Below, in pieces: positions 51,321 through 62,215 of a stretch of 64,000 nucleotides of DNA. A program made the translations under genes and the position numbers. Each line of letters starts with the position of its first letter. Position 1 is the stretch's first letter. This stretch comes from Mycobacterium sp. IS-1264 (GTDB lineage Bacteria; Actinomycetota; Actinomycetes; Mycobacteriales; Mycobacteriaceae). Location: contig NZ_MBES01000081.1 in assembly GCF_001954195.1 (NCBI RefSeq), positions 62,001-126,000 on the forward strand, written 5' to 3'. The notes below the pieces were generated by a model. That model saw only the letters and a program-made list of their open reading frames with translations. It was not told where the DNA came from and did not search any database.

Positions 51321-54300
51321 TCAGCCGGTCAGTAGCAGCCCGGCCAGCTCGGTGGGCTCGGGCAGTTCATCGGGGACGACGGTGACGCCGGTGCGCACGT
51401 AGTGGAAGGCGGTGCGCACCGACGATTCCGGGCATCCCGACAACGCCGCCCACGCCAGACGGTAGACGGCGAGCTGGACGGCGGCCTGCCGCAGGGCTTC
51501 CGGCCCACGCGGGGGCTGGCCGGTCTTCCAATCCACCACCGTGACACCGCCGTCGGGGTCGGCGAACACCGCGTCGATGCGGCCGCGCACCACGGTCTCG
51601 CCGATCGGCATCTCGAATGGCACCTCGACGGCGACCGGTGTGCGGGCGGCCCACCGCGAGCTGGTGAACGCCGCCTGCAACGTCGCCAGCTCCCGGGTGT
51701 CCCCGACGTCCGAGTCGGCCGCACCCGGCAGGTCGGCGACGTCGAACAGCCGCTCGGCACCGTAGAACTGCTGCACCCAGGCGTGAAAGGCGTTGCCCAG
51801 CAGGGCATGTGGATCGGGCCGCGCGGGCAGCCGATGCACCAGCCGCTGCGCCGCGCCCTGCGGGTCGCGCGCCAGGTCCACCAAACCGCTGACCGACAGC
51901 TGGCTGGGCAGGGCGCGGGCGGGCGGACGCGCCGAGCGGGCGCGCTCGGCCAGCAACGCATCGACGTCGGCGGCCCAGCCGTCGACGTCGGCACCGGCCG
52001 CGACCGCACCGGCCGACATGGCCTCGGCCACCCGCGCCGCGCCGCGTTCGACGTCGCCGCGCCGTGAGGCGAGCGGGTCCGCGGGCCAGATCGCTTCGAC
52101 GACGTTGTCGCGCAGCGGGTTTCGCTCACCATCGGGCGGCGCCGGCGCCCAGTGTTCCACCACCCCGCACGGCTCCCCGGCCGCGGTGGAACGGTCGATG
52201 ATGTCCTTGATTTCGCACAGGAAGTCCGACGGGCCCCGGGGTCTTATCCCGGTGGGACCCCAGTGGTGGCCGGACACCAACAGGGTGTCGGCGGCCCGGG
52301 TGATGCCCACGTACAGCAGTCGGCGCTCCTCGTCGACGCGCCGCTGCTCGAGCTGGCGGCGGTGCTGGGAGATCTTGTCCGACAGCTGCTTTCGGTTGGT
52401 GACGTCCGAGGTGTCGAGCACCGGGATGCCCAGTGCACCCGCCGAGGCGCGGTCCCCGCGCAGCAGCGGCGGCAGCTCCGCGGCGTCGGTGAGCCAGCTG
52501 CTGCGCGACGCGGTCGACGGAAAGATTCCGCCCGACAGGTGTGCCACCGCCACCAGTTGCCACTCCAAACCCTTCGCGGAATGCACGGTCAGCACCTGGA
52601 CCCGGTCCCGGGCGGCCGTCAACGGGGCGGGGGCCAAGCCGTTTTCGACCACCTCGGCCGCGTCCAGGTAGGCCAGCAGACCCGCGACCGACGCCGCCGC
52701 AGTCACGTCGGCCGCCGCGGCCCGGGTTCGCTCGGCGTAGCCGGCGACCACGTCGGCGAAAGCGTCGAGGTGTTCGGCGCCGGCCCAGCCGGCGCCAACC
52801 CCTACGGCGGCCCGGGCTTCGCAGTCGACGCCGAGCACCCGCCGGACCTCGGCGACGAGGTCGGGCAGCGAATGGCCGAGGTGCGCCCGCAGGGCGCGCA
52901 GCTCGGCGGCCAGCGCGATGATGCGCCGATATCCCGCAACCGAATACGACCCGGCCGGCCCGGGATCTCCGATCGCGTCGGCCAGACACGCGGTGTCGGC
53001 GTCCGGACCCGCCGCCCGCGCGATCGACTCGGCCGAGGGCGCGTCGTCGGGGCGTCCCCCGCAAGCGGGTGGTGCCCCCAGTCCCGCCGCGAGGGCCTGC
53101 GCGCGCCGCCACAGCGCGGCAACGTCCCGCCCGCCGAGGCGCCATCGCCGGCCGGTGAGCACGCGCATCGCCGCCGCCCCCGCGGTCGGGTCGGCAACCA
53201 GCCGCAGCATCGCCACGACGTCGGCGACCTCGGGCACCGACAGCAGGCCGGCGAGCCCGACGACCTCGACGGGGATGCCGCGGGCGCGCAGGGCGTCGGC
53301 CACCGGTGCGGCATCGGCGTTGCGGCGCACCAGCACCGCGGCGGTCGGCGGGCTGACACCCTCGGCGCGGGCCCGCTGGTAATGCCGGTGCACGTGCTCG
53401 GCGATCCACTCGCGCTCGGCCCGCGCGTCGGGAAGCAGCGCGCATGCGACGGTGCCGGGCAACGCGTCCGGGCGCGGCCGCAGCGCATGCACGGCAACCG
53501 ACCGCCGCCGCGCCTCCGCCGAGATGGCGTTGGCCAGCTGCAGGGCGCGGGGCGGGTTGCGCCAGCTGGTGCGCAGCTCCAGGACCGGCGCGGGGGTGCC
53601 GTCGGCGTGGGGGAAGTCGGTGGTGAACCGAGGCAGGTTGGTCGCCGACGCGCCGCGCCATCCGTAGATCGACTGAATCGGATCGCCGACGGCCGTGAGC
53701 GCCAACCCGTCGTCACAGCCTCCGCCGAACAACGCCGACAGCGCCACCCGCTGGGCGTGGCCGGTGTCCTGGTACTCGTCGAGCAGGACGACCCGGTAAC
53801 GGTTCCGCAGGTCCCCGCCGACCTGCGGGAAGCTCGCCGCCAGCCGGGCCGCCGAGGCCATTTGCACGCCGAAGTCCATGACCTTGCCGGCGCGCATGCG
53901 CTGGGCCAGCGCATCGAGCAACGGCACCAGCTCGGCGCGCTCGGTCTGGGTGGCCAGCAGCCGCAGCAGCCACTGGCTGGGACCCCGCTCGCGCTGGTAG
54001 GGGCCCGCCGGCAGGGTGTGGACCAGCCGCTCCAGCTCCACGTGGGTGTCGCGCAGCTGGCCGGTGTCCACCAGGTGTTCGGCCAGCTGACCCCACAACC
54101 GCAGCACCATCGTTGTGACCGCGGCCGGGGTCTTGTCGGTGTGCAGCTCACCCCGATATCCGTTGACCACGTCGAAGGCCAGCTGCCACAGCTCGGTTTC
54201 GCTGAGCAACCGGGTGTCGGGCTCGACGGGTAACAGCAGGCCGTACTCGCGCAGCAAGGAGCCGGCGAAAGCATGGTAGGTGCCGACGGTCGGGCTGCCG

Positions 54301-54617
54301 GCCGGTTCGACGGCCGCCGGGCCTGTCGGGCCCAGGCCGATGCCGGCCAGCCGGGCCAACCGGGAGCGGACTCGCCGCAGCAGCTGGCCGGCCGCCTTGC
54401 GGGTGAACGTCAGGCCCAGCACCTGGCCCGGGTCGGCGTAGCCGTTGGCGACGAGCCACACCACGCGCGCGGCCATCGTCTCGGTCTTACCGGCGCCCGC
54501 TCCGGCGATGACGACCAACGGGCCCGGAGCGGCGGCGATCACCGCCGCCTGCTCGGCGGTCGGCGGGAAAAGCCCCAGCGCACAGGCCAATTCGTCCGGG
54601 CTGTAGCGCGCGTTCAC
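51321..54617 (-). CDS. adnB: ATP-dependent DNA helicase/nuclease subunit AdnB
   Basis: A 1098-residue UvrD-like motor and nuclease. Walker A IAGAGAGKTET (39-47), motif II LLDEYQDTGHAQ, AVGDPIQSIYGWRGAS (III), LTVHSAKGLEWQLVA, RRLLYVGITRAADTL (VI). The C-terminal RecB-type nuclease holds DAVFADPDGGVTVVDWKTGQP (about 1020). AdnB is the lead motor of the heterodimeric AdnAB that resects double-strand breaks in mycobacteria. GTG 54617 overlaps the adnA stop by 4 nt (GTGA), so translation is coupled. Order adnB after adnA corresponds to Rv3201c-Rv3202c. Confidence 0.93.
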   Translation of the reverse strand: MNARYSPDELACALGLFPPTAEQAAVIAAAPGPLVVIAGAGAGKTETMAARVVWLVANGYADPGQVLGLTFTRKAAGQLLRRVRSRLARLAGIGLGPTGPAAVEPAGSPTVGTYHAFAGSLLREYGLLLPVEPDTRLLSETELWQLAFDVVNGYRGELHTDKTPAAVTTMVLRLWGQLAEHLVDTGQLRDTHVELERLVHTLPAGPYQRERGPSQWLLRLLATQTERAELVPLLDALAQRMRAGKVMDFGVQMASAARLAASFPQVGGDLRNRYRVVLLDEYQDTGHAQRVALSALFGGGCDDGLALTAVGDPIQSIYGWRGASATNLPRFTTDFPHADGTPAPVLELRTSWRNPPRALQLANAISAEARRRSVAVHALRPRPDALPGTVACALLPDARAEREWIAEHVHRHYQRARAEGVSPPTAAVLVRRNADAAPVADALRARGIPVEVVGLAGLLSVPEVADVVAMLRLVADPTAGAAAMRVLTGRRWRLGGRDVAALWRRAQALAAGLGAPPACGGRPDDAPSAESIARAAGPDADTACLADAIGDPGPAGSYSVAGYRRIIALAAELRALRAHLGHSLPDLVAEVRRVLGVDCEARAAVGVGAGWAGAEHLDAFADVVAGYAERTRAAAADVTAAASVAGLLAYLDAAEVVENGLAPAPLTAARDRVQVLTVHSAKGLEWQLVAVAHLSGGIFPSTASRSSWLTDAAELPPLLRGDRASAGALGIPVLDTSDVTNRKQLSDKISQHRRQLEQRRVDEERRLLYVGITRAADTLLVSGHHWGPTGIRPRGPSDFLCEIKDIIDRSTAAGEPCGVVEHWAPAPPDGERNPLRDNVVEAIWPADPLASRRGDVERGAARVAEAMSAGAVAAGADVDGWAADVDALLAERARSARPPARALPSQLSVSGLVDLARDPQGAAQRLVHRLPARPDPHALLGNAFHAWVQQFYGAERLFDVADLPGAADSDVGDTRELATLQAAFTSSRWAARTPVAVEVPFEMPIGETVVRGRIDAVFADPDGGVTVVDWKTGQPPRGPEALRQAAVQLAVYRLAWAALSGCPESSVRTAFHYVRTGVTVVPDELPEPTELAGLLLTG

Positions 54618-57600
54618 CGCGCCGCCCCCTCGACATGGGCCGGGCAACACGGCCGCATCGGGCAGTGCGTGCACCCGTCGTTGCGCCGGGCGATGAATTG
54701 CGGCCCCGCGGTCGCGTCGGCCGCCGTGCGGACGAGGTCGCGCCATTCGTCGCGGGCGGCCGGCGTCAGCGGATCCTGCTCGCGTTCGACGGCCCCGCCT
54801 GCCCCGGTCTTGCCGACGTACACCAGCCGCGCACCGCCCGGTTCGCTGCCGGCCGCGCCGATCATGCCCTCGGCCACCGCCAGCTGATACATGGCCAGCT
54901 GAGCGTGCTGCTGCGCGTCGTCCTTGCTGATCGGGGTTTTGCCGGTTTTGACGTCGACGATCACCAGCCGGCCGGCGCCGTCGCGCTCCAGCCGGTCGAC
55001 CCGGCCGCGCAGCCGGACTTCGCCGCCGCCGTCGCGCGGAGCAGGAAGCGCCCCGTCGACGTCGACCTCGACGCCGACCTCGCTCAGTTCGGCTCGGGTC
55101 TGCGCCCGCCACTCGACGAACGCCCGGATCATGCCGCGGTAGCGGGCCAGCTCGTTGGCCGAATGCCAAGGGGCGTCGAAGGGCAGCTGCTCCCACGCCC
55201 GTTCCAGCTCGGCCAGCAGTTGCGCTTCGCTTTTACCGGGCTCAGCGATCAGCGCGTGCAGCACCGAGCCGATCGTGGACCGCAGATCACGAGCGTTGGT
55301 GCCGCCGTGCCGTTCGGCGAGCCAGCGCAGCGGGCAGTCGGTGAGGGTCTGCAGCGTCGACGGCGTCAACGTGACCGGCTCGTCGGGGCCGCGGAGCGGG
55401 TCGGCGGTGCTGATCGGGGTGAGGCCCTGCCAGTCCGACGGGTCGGCGCCCGGCACACCCGCCTTCGCCAGCCGGGCCAATTGCGTTGCCGCACAATCGC
55501 GAGCTACGTCGTCCACGGCGCCGTCGGGTGCACATACGACGCCGCGCAATCGTCCCACCAGCGCGGCCGCCGACAACACACGCGGGGATGAAATCGGCTG
55601 CGCCGCAATGGGATCATCGGTAGCCCACTGTGCGATCTCGAAGAAGAACGCCGAAAGTAGCGCGGCGTCGTCGCCCGCCCCGCCCACGTCGCCGTCCACG
55701 GCGGTCACCAACAACGCCCGCCGGGCCCGGCCCATCGCGGCAACCAGCAGCCGGCGCTCCTCGGCCAGCAGCGGCGCGGTGGCCGAGGCGTCCTCGGTGA
55801 TGCCGTCCAGCGCGTCGAGCAGCCGTTGGGTGCCCAGCACCCCGCCGCGCGGAATCGTGTTGGGCCACAACCCATCCTGCAGGCCCGCGATGACGACCTG
55901 ATCCCATTCGTGTCCGAGCGCGGCGTGTGCGCTGAGCACCCTGACCTGTTCCGCCGTCGACGCCGGCTCGGGGTTGGCGCCGGGCAGCTGGAGCGCCTCG
56001 ACGTGCTCGAGCAATCCGCGCAACGACGCGCCGGACGTGCGGGACACGTACTGATCGGTGACGTCGAACAACGCCGTGACCGCCTCCAGGTCCCTGGCGG
56101 CCTGGGCCCCGGCGGGACCGCCGCGCTCGCTGGCCGCGAGCCAGCGGCGTTGCAGGCCGGACCGATGCCACGCCGCCCACAGGGTGAAGCGCGGATCCTG
56201 GCCATCGCGGTGGCAGCCGGCGGCCGCGTCGAGCACCGCACGGACCCGTCGCAGCGGGCGGGCGTGCACGCCGGAAAGCTGCGCATCGCTGCGCAGGGCG
56301 TCCGCCACCAGGTCCCCGAAATTTCCTGCCGCGCCGTCTGATCCGCGCTGCAGCGTTCGGCGCAGCTGCCGCAGCGAGACCGGGTCGACGCGGCCGATCG
56401 GCCCGGTCACCAACGCCAGCGCCCGGTCGCCGTCGAGCCCCTCGGCGGTGGCGGCCAACACCGTCAACAGCGCCCGGGCCGCCGGCTCCTCGGACAACGA
56501 CCCGCCGACCGCCGGTAGCGCCACCGGAACCCCGGCGGCGGCCAGGGCACGCTGCAGCCGCGCACCGACCCGGGGCACCGACCGGACGATGACCGCCATC
56601 TGCGACCACGGCACGCCGTCGACGAGGTGCGCGCGGCGCAGCGCGTCGGCGATCATCGCGGCCTCCGCGTGCGCCGAGGCGGCCACGCGCACCGCGACCG
56701 CGCCGCCGTCGGGTCCGGTGCCGTCGATCTGCCTGCCGCCGGTGCTGCCGGGCAGCCGCCGCGCGATGCCGCTGACGGCGCGCGCGATCGCGGGAGCGCA
56801 GCGATGCGATGCCGTCAGCGTCACCGACGGCGTGTCGCCGTCGAGCAGGCCCGCCGGTTCACCGCCGCGGAAGCCGAACACCGCCTGGTTGGGATCGCCG
56901 GCGACCAGCGTCAGCTCGGTTCCCGCCGCCAGCACCCGAACCAGCCGCGCCGCCTGCGGGTCGAGCTGCTGCGCGTCGTCGACCAACAGCACCCGCACCC
57001 GGGCGCGCTCGGCCGCCAGCAGCTCGGGATCGACCGCGAACGCCTCCAGCAGCGCACCCACGAGTTCGGCCGCGCCCAGCGCCGGCGTCGTCGCCTGCGG
57101 CGCCGCCATCCCGACCGCCGCCCGCAGCAACATCACCTGCTCGTACTGCTGCGCGAACTGGCCGGCGGCGCTCCATTCCGGGCGCCGGCATCGGCGGCCC
57201 AGCCGCTGCAGCTCCTGAGCGTCCACGCCACGTTCGGCGCAGCGCGCCAACAGGTTTCGCAATTCGGCGGCAAAGCCGGCGGTGCGCAGCGCCGGCCGCA
57301 GGTGCGCCGGCCACGCGACCGCGGCGCCCGGGCCGTCGTCGAGGTCGCCGGCCAGCAGTTCGCGAATGATGGCGTCCTGTTCGGCGCTGGTAACCAGGCG
57401 GGGCGGCGCGTCGCCGGCGCGGTCGGCGGCCCGGCGCAACACCGCGTAGGCGTAGCTGTGCACGGTGCGGACCATGGGCTCGCGAACCGCGGCGCGGCGC
57501 GCGCCGGCGGTATGCGACCGCAGCAGCGCCCTCGTCAAGGTGCTGCGCTCCCGCATTCCCAACCGGCCGGAACCGGTAAGCAGCAGAACCGATTCCGGAT

Positions 57601-57757
57601 CGGCACCGGCGCCGATCCGAGCGGCCGCGGCATCGACGAGCAGGCTGCTCTTGCCGGTGCCGGGCCCGCCCAGGAGGCGGATCACCCCGCGTGCGCCGGG
57701 CGCCAGCACGGCACCCGCGTCGGCATCCCAGGCGAATGACCCCGACGTGAACGACAT
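54614..57757 (-). CDS. adnA: ATP-dependent DNA helicase/nuclease subunit AdnA
   Basis: A 1047-residue partner of AdnB. Walker A LGGPGTGKSSLL (30-40), a degenerate DExx motif LLVDDAQQ (DDAQ), VAGDPNQAVFGFRGG, VLSAHAALGHEWDQVVI (motif V) and RRLLVAAMGRARRAL. The nuclease is GRLVIVDVKTGKTPISKDDAQQHAQLAMYQ (about 930); flanking Cys (TLTDCPLRW and CTHCPMRPCCPAH) form a probable Fe-S cluster as in AddB-like nucleases. AdnA is the secondary motor and second nuclease of the resection complex. ATG 57757. It is divergent from lipV. Length and order match Rv3202c. Confidence 0.93.
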   Translation of the reverse strand: MSFTSGSFAWDADAGAVLAPGARGVIRLLGGPGTGKSSLLVDAAAARIGAGADPESVLLLTGSGRLGMRERSTLTRALLRSHTAGARRAAVREPMVRTVHSYAYAVLRRAADRAGDAPPRLVTSAEQDAIIRELLAGDLDDGPGAAVAWPAHLRPALRTAGFAAELRNLLARCAERGVDAQELQRLGRRCRRPEWSAAGQFAQQYEQVMLLRAAVGMAAPQATTPALGAAELVGALLEAFAVDPELLAAERARVRVLLVDDAQQLDPQAARLVRVLAAGTELTLVAGDPNQAVFGFRGGEPAGLLDGDTPSVTLTASHRCAPAIARAVSGIARRLPGSTGGRQIDGTGPDGGAVAVRVAASAHAEAAMIADALRRAHLVDGVPWSQMAVIVRSVPRVGARLQRALAAAGVPVALPAVGGSLSEEPAARALLTVLAATAEGLDGDRALALVTGPIGRVDPVSLRQLRRTLQRGSDGAAGNFGDLVADALRSDAQLSGVHARPLRRVRAVLDAAAGCHRDGQDPRFTLWAAWHRSGLQRRWLAASERGGPAGAQAARDLEAVTALFDVTDQYVSRTSGASLRGLLEHVEALQLPGANPEPASTAEQVRVLSAHAALGHEWDQVVIAGLQDGLWPNTIPRGGVLGTQRLLDALDGITEDASATAPLLAEERRLLVAAMGRARRALLVTAVDGDVGGAGDDAALLSAFFFEIAQWATDDPIAAQPISSPRVLSAAALVGRLRGVVCAPDGAVDDVARDCAATQLARLAKAGVPGADPSDWQGLTPISTADPLRGPDEPVTLTPSTLQTLTDCPLRWLAERHGGTNARDLRSTIGSVLHALIAEPGKSEAQLLAELERAWEQLPFDAPWHSANELARYRGMIRAFVEWRAQTRAELSEVGVEVDVDGALPAPRDGGGEVRLRGRVDRLERDGAGRLVIVDVKTGKTPISKDDAQQHAQLAMYQLAVAEGMIGAAGSEPGGARLVYVGKTGAGGAVEREQDPLTPAARDEWRDLVRTAADATAGPQFIARRNDGCTHCPMRPCCPAHVEGAAR

Positions 57758-57827
57758 AGCGGCATGAGATCACGAGGGTCCGACAAGTCGGCTGCACCCG
57801 CGGACCGCGACGGTCCGGCCTGGCATC

Positions 57828-57857
57828 ATCGACGCGTGACCGATCGACGCGTGACCG
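57828..57857. repeat. 15-nt perfect tandem duplication that doubles the lipV start codon
   Basis: ATCGACGCGTGACCG occurs twice (57828-57842, 57843-57857). Each copy contains an in-frame GTG, at 57836 and 57851, so the gene has two equivalent starts five codons apart. Confidence 0.95.
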
Positions 57858-58645
57858 GCGACCTTCACGTGCACCGCTACGGCCCCGCCGGCCCGGTGCG
57901 GATGCTCGCCCTGCATGGGTTGACCGGCCACGGGCAGCGCTGGCAGAAACTGGCCGACGCGCTGCCCGAAATCGCCGTCGCGGCACCCGATCTGCTCGGC
58001 CACGGCAGATCGTCGTGGGCCGCGCCGTGGAACATCGAGGCCAACGTCTCGGCGTTCGCGGCGCTCCTCGACGCCGAGGCCGCCAAAGGTGGGGCGCCGG
58101 TGCTGGTGGTCGGGCACTCGTTCGGAGGCGCGCTGGCAATGCATCTGGCGGCGGCCCGACCCGACCGGGTGGCGGGCCTGCTGCTGCTCGATCCGGCCGT
58201 CGGCCTGGACGGAACCTGGATGCGGGAGATCGCCGACGCCATGCTTTCCTCGCCCGACTATCCGGACGCCGCCGAAGCCCGCATGGAAAAGACGACCGGC
58301 TCGTGGTCGGATGTGGATCCCGCCCTGCTGGACGCCGAGCTCGACGAGCACCTGATCGAACTGCCGAGCGGACGGTACGGCTGGCGCGTCAGCCTGCCGG
58401 CGATGATGTCGTATTGGAGCGAGTTGGCCCGCGACATCGTGTTTCCGCCGGCGGGAACGGCGACGACGCTGGTGCGGGCGATGTGGACGACGCCGCCCTA
58501 CGTCACCGACCGGCTCGTCGCGGGGCTTCGACAACGTTTGGGACCCGATTTCCGGTTGCTCGATTTCGAGTGCAATCACATGGTGCCCTACGCCAAGCAC
58601 GCGGAAGTGGCCGCGCTTGCCCGCGCACAGTTGGAAGGTCGCTGA
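57836..58645 (+). CDS. lipV: Alpha/beta hydrolase, LipV-like
   Basis: A 269-residue (or 264 from GTG 57851) serine hydrolase. LHGLTGHGQRW gives the oxyanion region, VGHSFGGALAMH the Ser nucleophile (about 103), LLLLDPAVGLDG and FECNHMVPY (C-terminal His) complete the triad. The start MTGDLHVHRYG of the second GTG resembles M. tuberculosis LipV (Rv3203) as remembered; position also fits. Substrate unknown; probably ester hydrolysis. No signal peptide. The next gene starts 2 nt after the stop. Confidence 0.82.
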   Translation: MTDRRVTGDLHVHRYGPAGPVRMLALHGLTGHGQRWQKLADALPEIAVAAPDLLGHGRSSWAAPWNIEANVSAFAALLDAEAAKGGAPVLVVGHSFGGALAMHLAAARPDRVAGLLLLDPAVGLDGTWMREIADAMLSSPDYPDAAEARMEKTTGSWSDVDPALLDAELDEHLIELPSGRYGWRVSLPAMMSYWSELARDIVFPPAGTATTLVRAMWTTPPYVTDRLVAGLRQRLGPDFRLLDFECNHMVPYAKHAEVAALARAQLEGR

Positions 58646-58647
58646 TC

Positions 58648-58956
58648 ATGGCGCAGGTGACCGACGAGCAGGTCGAGCGGGTGCGCTCGCTGGTCGCGTC
58701 CATCCCATCCGGCCGGGTCGCTACCTACGGCGACATCGCTGCCGTCGCAGGGCTTTCCAGTCCCCGCATAGTCGGGTGGATCATGCGGATCGACTCCTCC
58801 GACCTGCCCTGGCACCGCGTCATCACGGCGTCGGGGCGCCCCGCGCGACATCTCACCACCCGGCAGCTGGAACTACTGCGCGCCGAGGGGATTCTCGCCG
58901 TCGACGGCAAGATTCCGCTGCGCGAGGTGCGCTACGAGTTCCCGTCCCGGACTTAG
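58648..58956 (+). CDS. Alkyltransferase-like DNA damage protein (MGMT family without Cys)
   Basis: A 102-residue protein with the DNA-binding part of O6-alkylguanine transferases: SIPSGRVATYGDIAAVAGLSSPRIVGWIMR and PWHRVITASGRPA. The active-site PCHRV is PWHRV here, so it cannot transfer the alkyl group; alkyltransferase-like (ATL) proteins with this change flag damage for nucleotide excision repair. It matches Rv3204 by position. ATG 58648 follows lipV by 2 nt, which suggests coupled translation. Length is the usual ATL size. Confidence 0.9.
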   Translation: MAQVTDEQVERVRSLVASIPSGRVATYGDIAAVAGLSSPRIVGWIMRIDSSDLPWHRVITASGRPARHLTTRQLELLRAEGILAVDGKIPLREVRYEFPSRT

Positions 58957-58960
58957 AGAT

Positions 58961-59815
58961 TCAGAGCACCAACCGGACCAGCGCCGCGGTGCGGGCCAGG
59001 CCCGGGAAGGCTTCCGCCGTCGACCGCGGATGCAGGGCATGCACCGCGAGGCGAAACATCAACGCGCGCAACAACATCTGTGGCCACTCCGGCAGCGCGC
59101 TCCAGCGTTCGATCAGTCCGTCGTCGGCCTCGCCCCAGGACAACGCGTCGACGACGACGACGCCCGCGGCCCACGACGCGGGCCGCCAGTACGGCGTGAT
59201 GTCGGTGATCCCCGGTGCGGCCGTGCCGATGAAAAGCACTGTGCCGTAAAGGTCTCCGTGCACCAGCTGGTTGGGGCTCTTGGTCGGCCGGCGCAGGGTG
59301 GCCAGCTGGTGGATCAGCTCGACCGACCGCTGGGCGTCCGCGCTCGGCGGCGCGGTGCGTGCTCCCGGCGGCACCGAGGCCAGCGGCCGCTCCTCCCACG
59401 CGGCGCGGTCCGCGGCGATGAAGACGTCGACGTCTCCCCACGGCGCGGTGGGCCCCTGAGTCAGGAATCGCGGGCGTTCCAGTTTGCCGGTGGCTTCGTG
59501 CAGCCGCACCGCCGCCGAGACCACCTCGTCGTGCCGGGCTTCCGGTGTGCCGGCGACGAACGTGTCGGCTCGCCACCCCGAGACGACGTAGCGTCCGTCG
59601 GTGGAGCGGACCGGCCGGGCCAGGCGCACCCCGTCGACGAACAGCGTCTCGCGGACCCGCGCCGACCAGGCGGCGCGGGCGTGGTCGGCCACTATCGACA
59701 ACACGACTTCGCCGCATCGCCAGCCGCCTTCCCAGCCGGCGCCGAGGGCGACGGGCTTGACACCGGTCAAACCGAACGCCGTCAGCACAAGTTCGGGCGG
59801 CGGCTCGAGGGTCAC
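58961..59815 (-). CDS. TIGR02569-like phosphotransferase-fold protein (Rv3205c-like)
   Basis: A 284-residue cytoplasmic protein. The C-lobe motif NQLVHGDLYGTVLF...ITDITPYWRPASWAAGVVVVDAL (HGD and D) recalls aminoglycoside-phosphotransferase-like folds, but the N-lobe is short and not kinase-like. Similar proteins occur only in Actinobacteria (TIGR02569 as remembered), function unknown. GTG 59815 (VTLEPPPELVLTAFGL) is chosen over ATG 59839, whose extra residues look unlike the family start. Converges with the ATL gene, 4 nt apart. Confidence 0.75.
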   Translation of the reverse strand: MTLEPPPELVLTAFGLTGVKPVALGAGWEGGWRCGEVVLSIVADHARAAWSARVRETLFVDGVRLARPVRSTDGRYVVSGWRADTFVAGTPEARHDEVVSAAVRLHEATGKLERPRFLTQGPTAPWGDVDVFIAADRAAWEERPLASVPPGARTAPPSADAQRSVELIHQLATLRRPTKSPNQLVHGDLYGTVLFIGTAAPGITDITPYWRPASWAAGVVVVDALSWGEADDGLIERWSALPEWPQMLLRALMFRLAVHALHPRSTAEAFPGLARTAALVRLVL

Positions 59816-59852
59816 GCAAACCAGCCTAAACGAGCCCACCTGCGGAATTGCG

Positions 59853-61058
<1,206 letters not shown>

Positions 61059-61168
61059 CGAATATCTCCTCGGTTGGCTTTCGTTAGCTCTATCCATCAC
61101 AGCAGTTGCCCGAAACAACGGCAAACACCGACGGTTGCTTCCCCGGGCCGCGCAGTGCCCGCCCGCGA

Positions 61169-62215
61169 CTATGCGATCGGGTAGGGCCAGGGATTGAATC
61201 GGCAGGTCTTGCCGTCCGCCTTGACGTAGTCGGGGTCGAACTTGGCGGCGTCGTCGTTGGATGTGGAGAACGTCTGCTGCATCATCACCGGCGCCAGGCC
61301 ACCTTGCTTGTCGCACGGCTCGTGACGCACGTACCCGATGGCGTGGCCGACCTCGTGATTGATCACGTACTGCCGGTAGGAGCCGACGTCGCCTTCGAAA
61401 GGTACGGCTCCGCGCACCCAGCGCGCCTCGTTGATGAAAACCCGCGCCTGCCGTTCCGGGCCGTATACCGGGTTGTAGCACGACGTCTCCAGCCGGAATT
61501 CGTAGCCGCATCCCTCGCGCACGGTCACCGGGGACACCAGCGAAATCCGCAAGTCGGGCTTGACCCCATTGCCGCCGTCGACCCGGACAAACGCGAATTG
61601 CGGGTTGTGTGTCCAGCCCTTGGGATTGGCCAGTGTCTGGTCGACCATTTGGGCGAATGCCATGTCGCCGCCGAACATCGAGGGGTCGATGCCGTTCTCG
61701 ACCTCGACGGTGTACTTGAACACCTTCGCGGTGCCCTGGCCGAGCTGCGGGGTGGTTCCGGGCACGACGTGCCAGGTCTTGTCGCCCGCCTCGGAGAAGG
61801 GGCCGCCGTCGGGCAGCGTCCCGGCCGGCAGGTCGGCGTCGAACGTGGCCAACCCGCGCGGTGGCGCGTCGATGATCGCGGTGCCCACCGCGCCGATGTC
61901 CGGCGGCCCCTGGATGGGCTGGCTCGCCGTCGGCTTCGGCGCGCCCGTGCCCGTGACCGTCTGGTAGATGACCACGGCGGTGAGCGCCACCAGGACGGGC
62001 AGCGCGTATGCCCGCCAGCCGTAGGTGGACACGAACCGTCCCAACCATGTTTGTTTGCGCCACTGGCGCCGTCCACGATCGGCCCGAGCCCGCCCGGATC
62101 CCCGCCCGATCGGATCGCGCCCAATCGGATCCCGCTGGGCCCGCAGTGGTTCTCGCCACTCGTCACGCAGCACGGGAACCTGGCCGGTGCCGCGCCCGGG
62201 CTGCTGGGACGTCAT
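61169..62215 (-). CDS. DUF3152 zinc-protease-like secreted protein (Rv3207c-like)
   Basis: A 348-residue protein with a basic cytoplasmic start, one span (ALPVLVALTAVVIYQTV, about 65) and an extracytoplasmic DUF3152 domain. YVINHEVGHAIGYVRHEPC (about 290-308) is a metzincin-like zinc motif, HExxHxxGxxxH with the third His one residue later than the classical 11-residue form; LAPVMMQQT could be the Met-turn. Four Cys (GCGYEF, TSCYNP, EPCDKQ, KTCRFN) may form disulfides. Probably an envelope protease or adhesin; unproven. Matches Rv3207c. ATG 62215. Confidence 0.85.
   Translation of the reverse strand: MTSQQPGRGTGQVPVLRDEWREPLRAQRDPIGRDPIGRGSGRARADRGRRQWRKQTWLGRFVSTYGWRAYALPVLVALTAVVIYQTVTGTGAPKPTASQPIQGPPDIGAVGTAIIDAPPRGLATFDADLPAGTLPDGGPFSEAGDKTWHVVPGTTPQLGQGTAKVFKYTVEVENGIDPSMFGGDMAFAQMVDQTLANPKGWTHNPQFAFVRVDGGNGVKPDLRISLVSPVTVREGCGYEFRLETSCYNPVYGPERQARVFINEARWVRGAVPFEGDVGSYRQYVINHEVGHAIGYVRHEPCDKQGGLAPVMMQQTFSTSNDDAAKFDPDYVKADGKTCRFNPWPYPIA

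Noticed and set aside
52152..54233. 693-codon plus-strand frame opposite adnB
   Set aside because: Antisense to a full AdnB; shadow coding.
54618..55196. Extension of adnB upstream to about 1291 codons
   Set aside because: It would run inside adnA in another frame; the GTGA overlap at 54614-54617 fits coupled translation.
61059..62159. Extension of moeZ upstream to a 768-codon frame
   Set aside because: It would overlap the DUF3152 gene in another frame; MoeZ begins at GTG 61058 with the known start.
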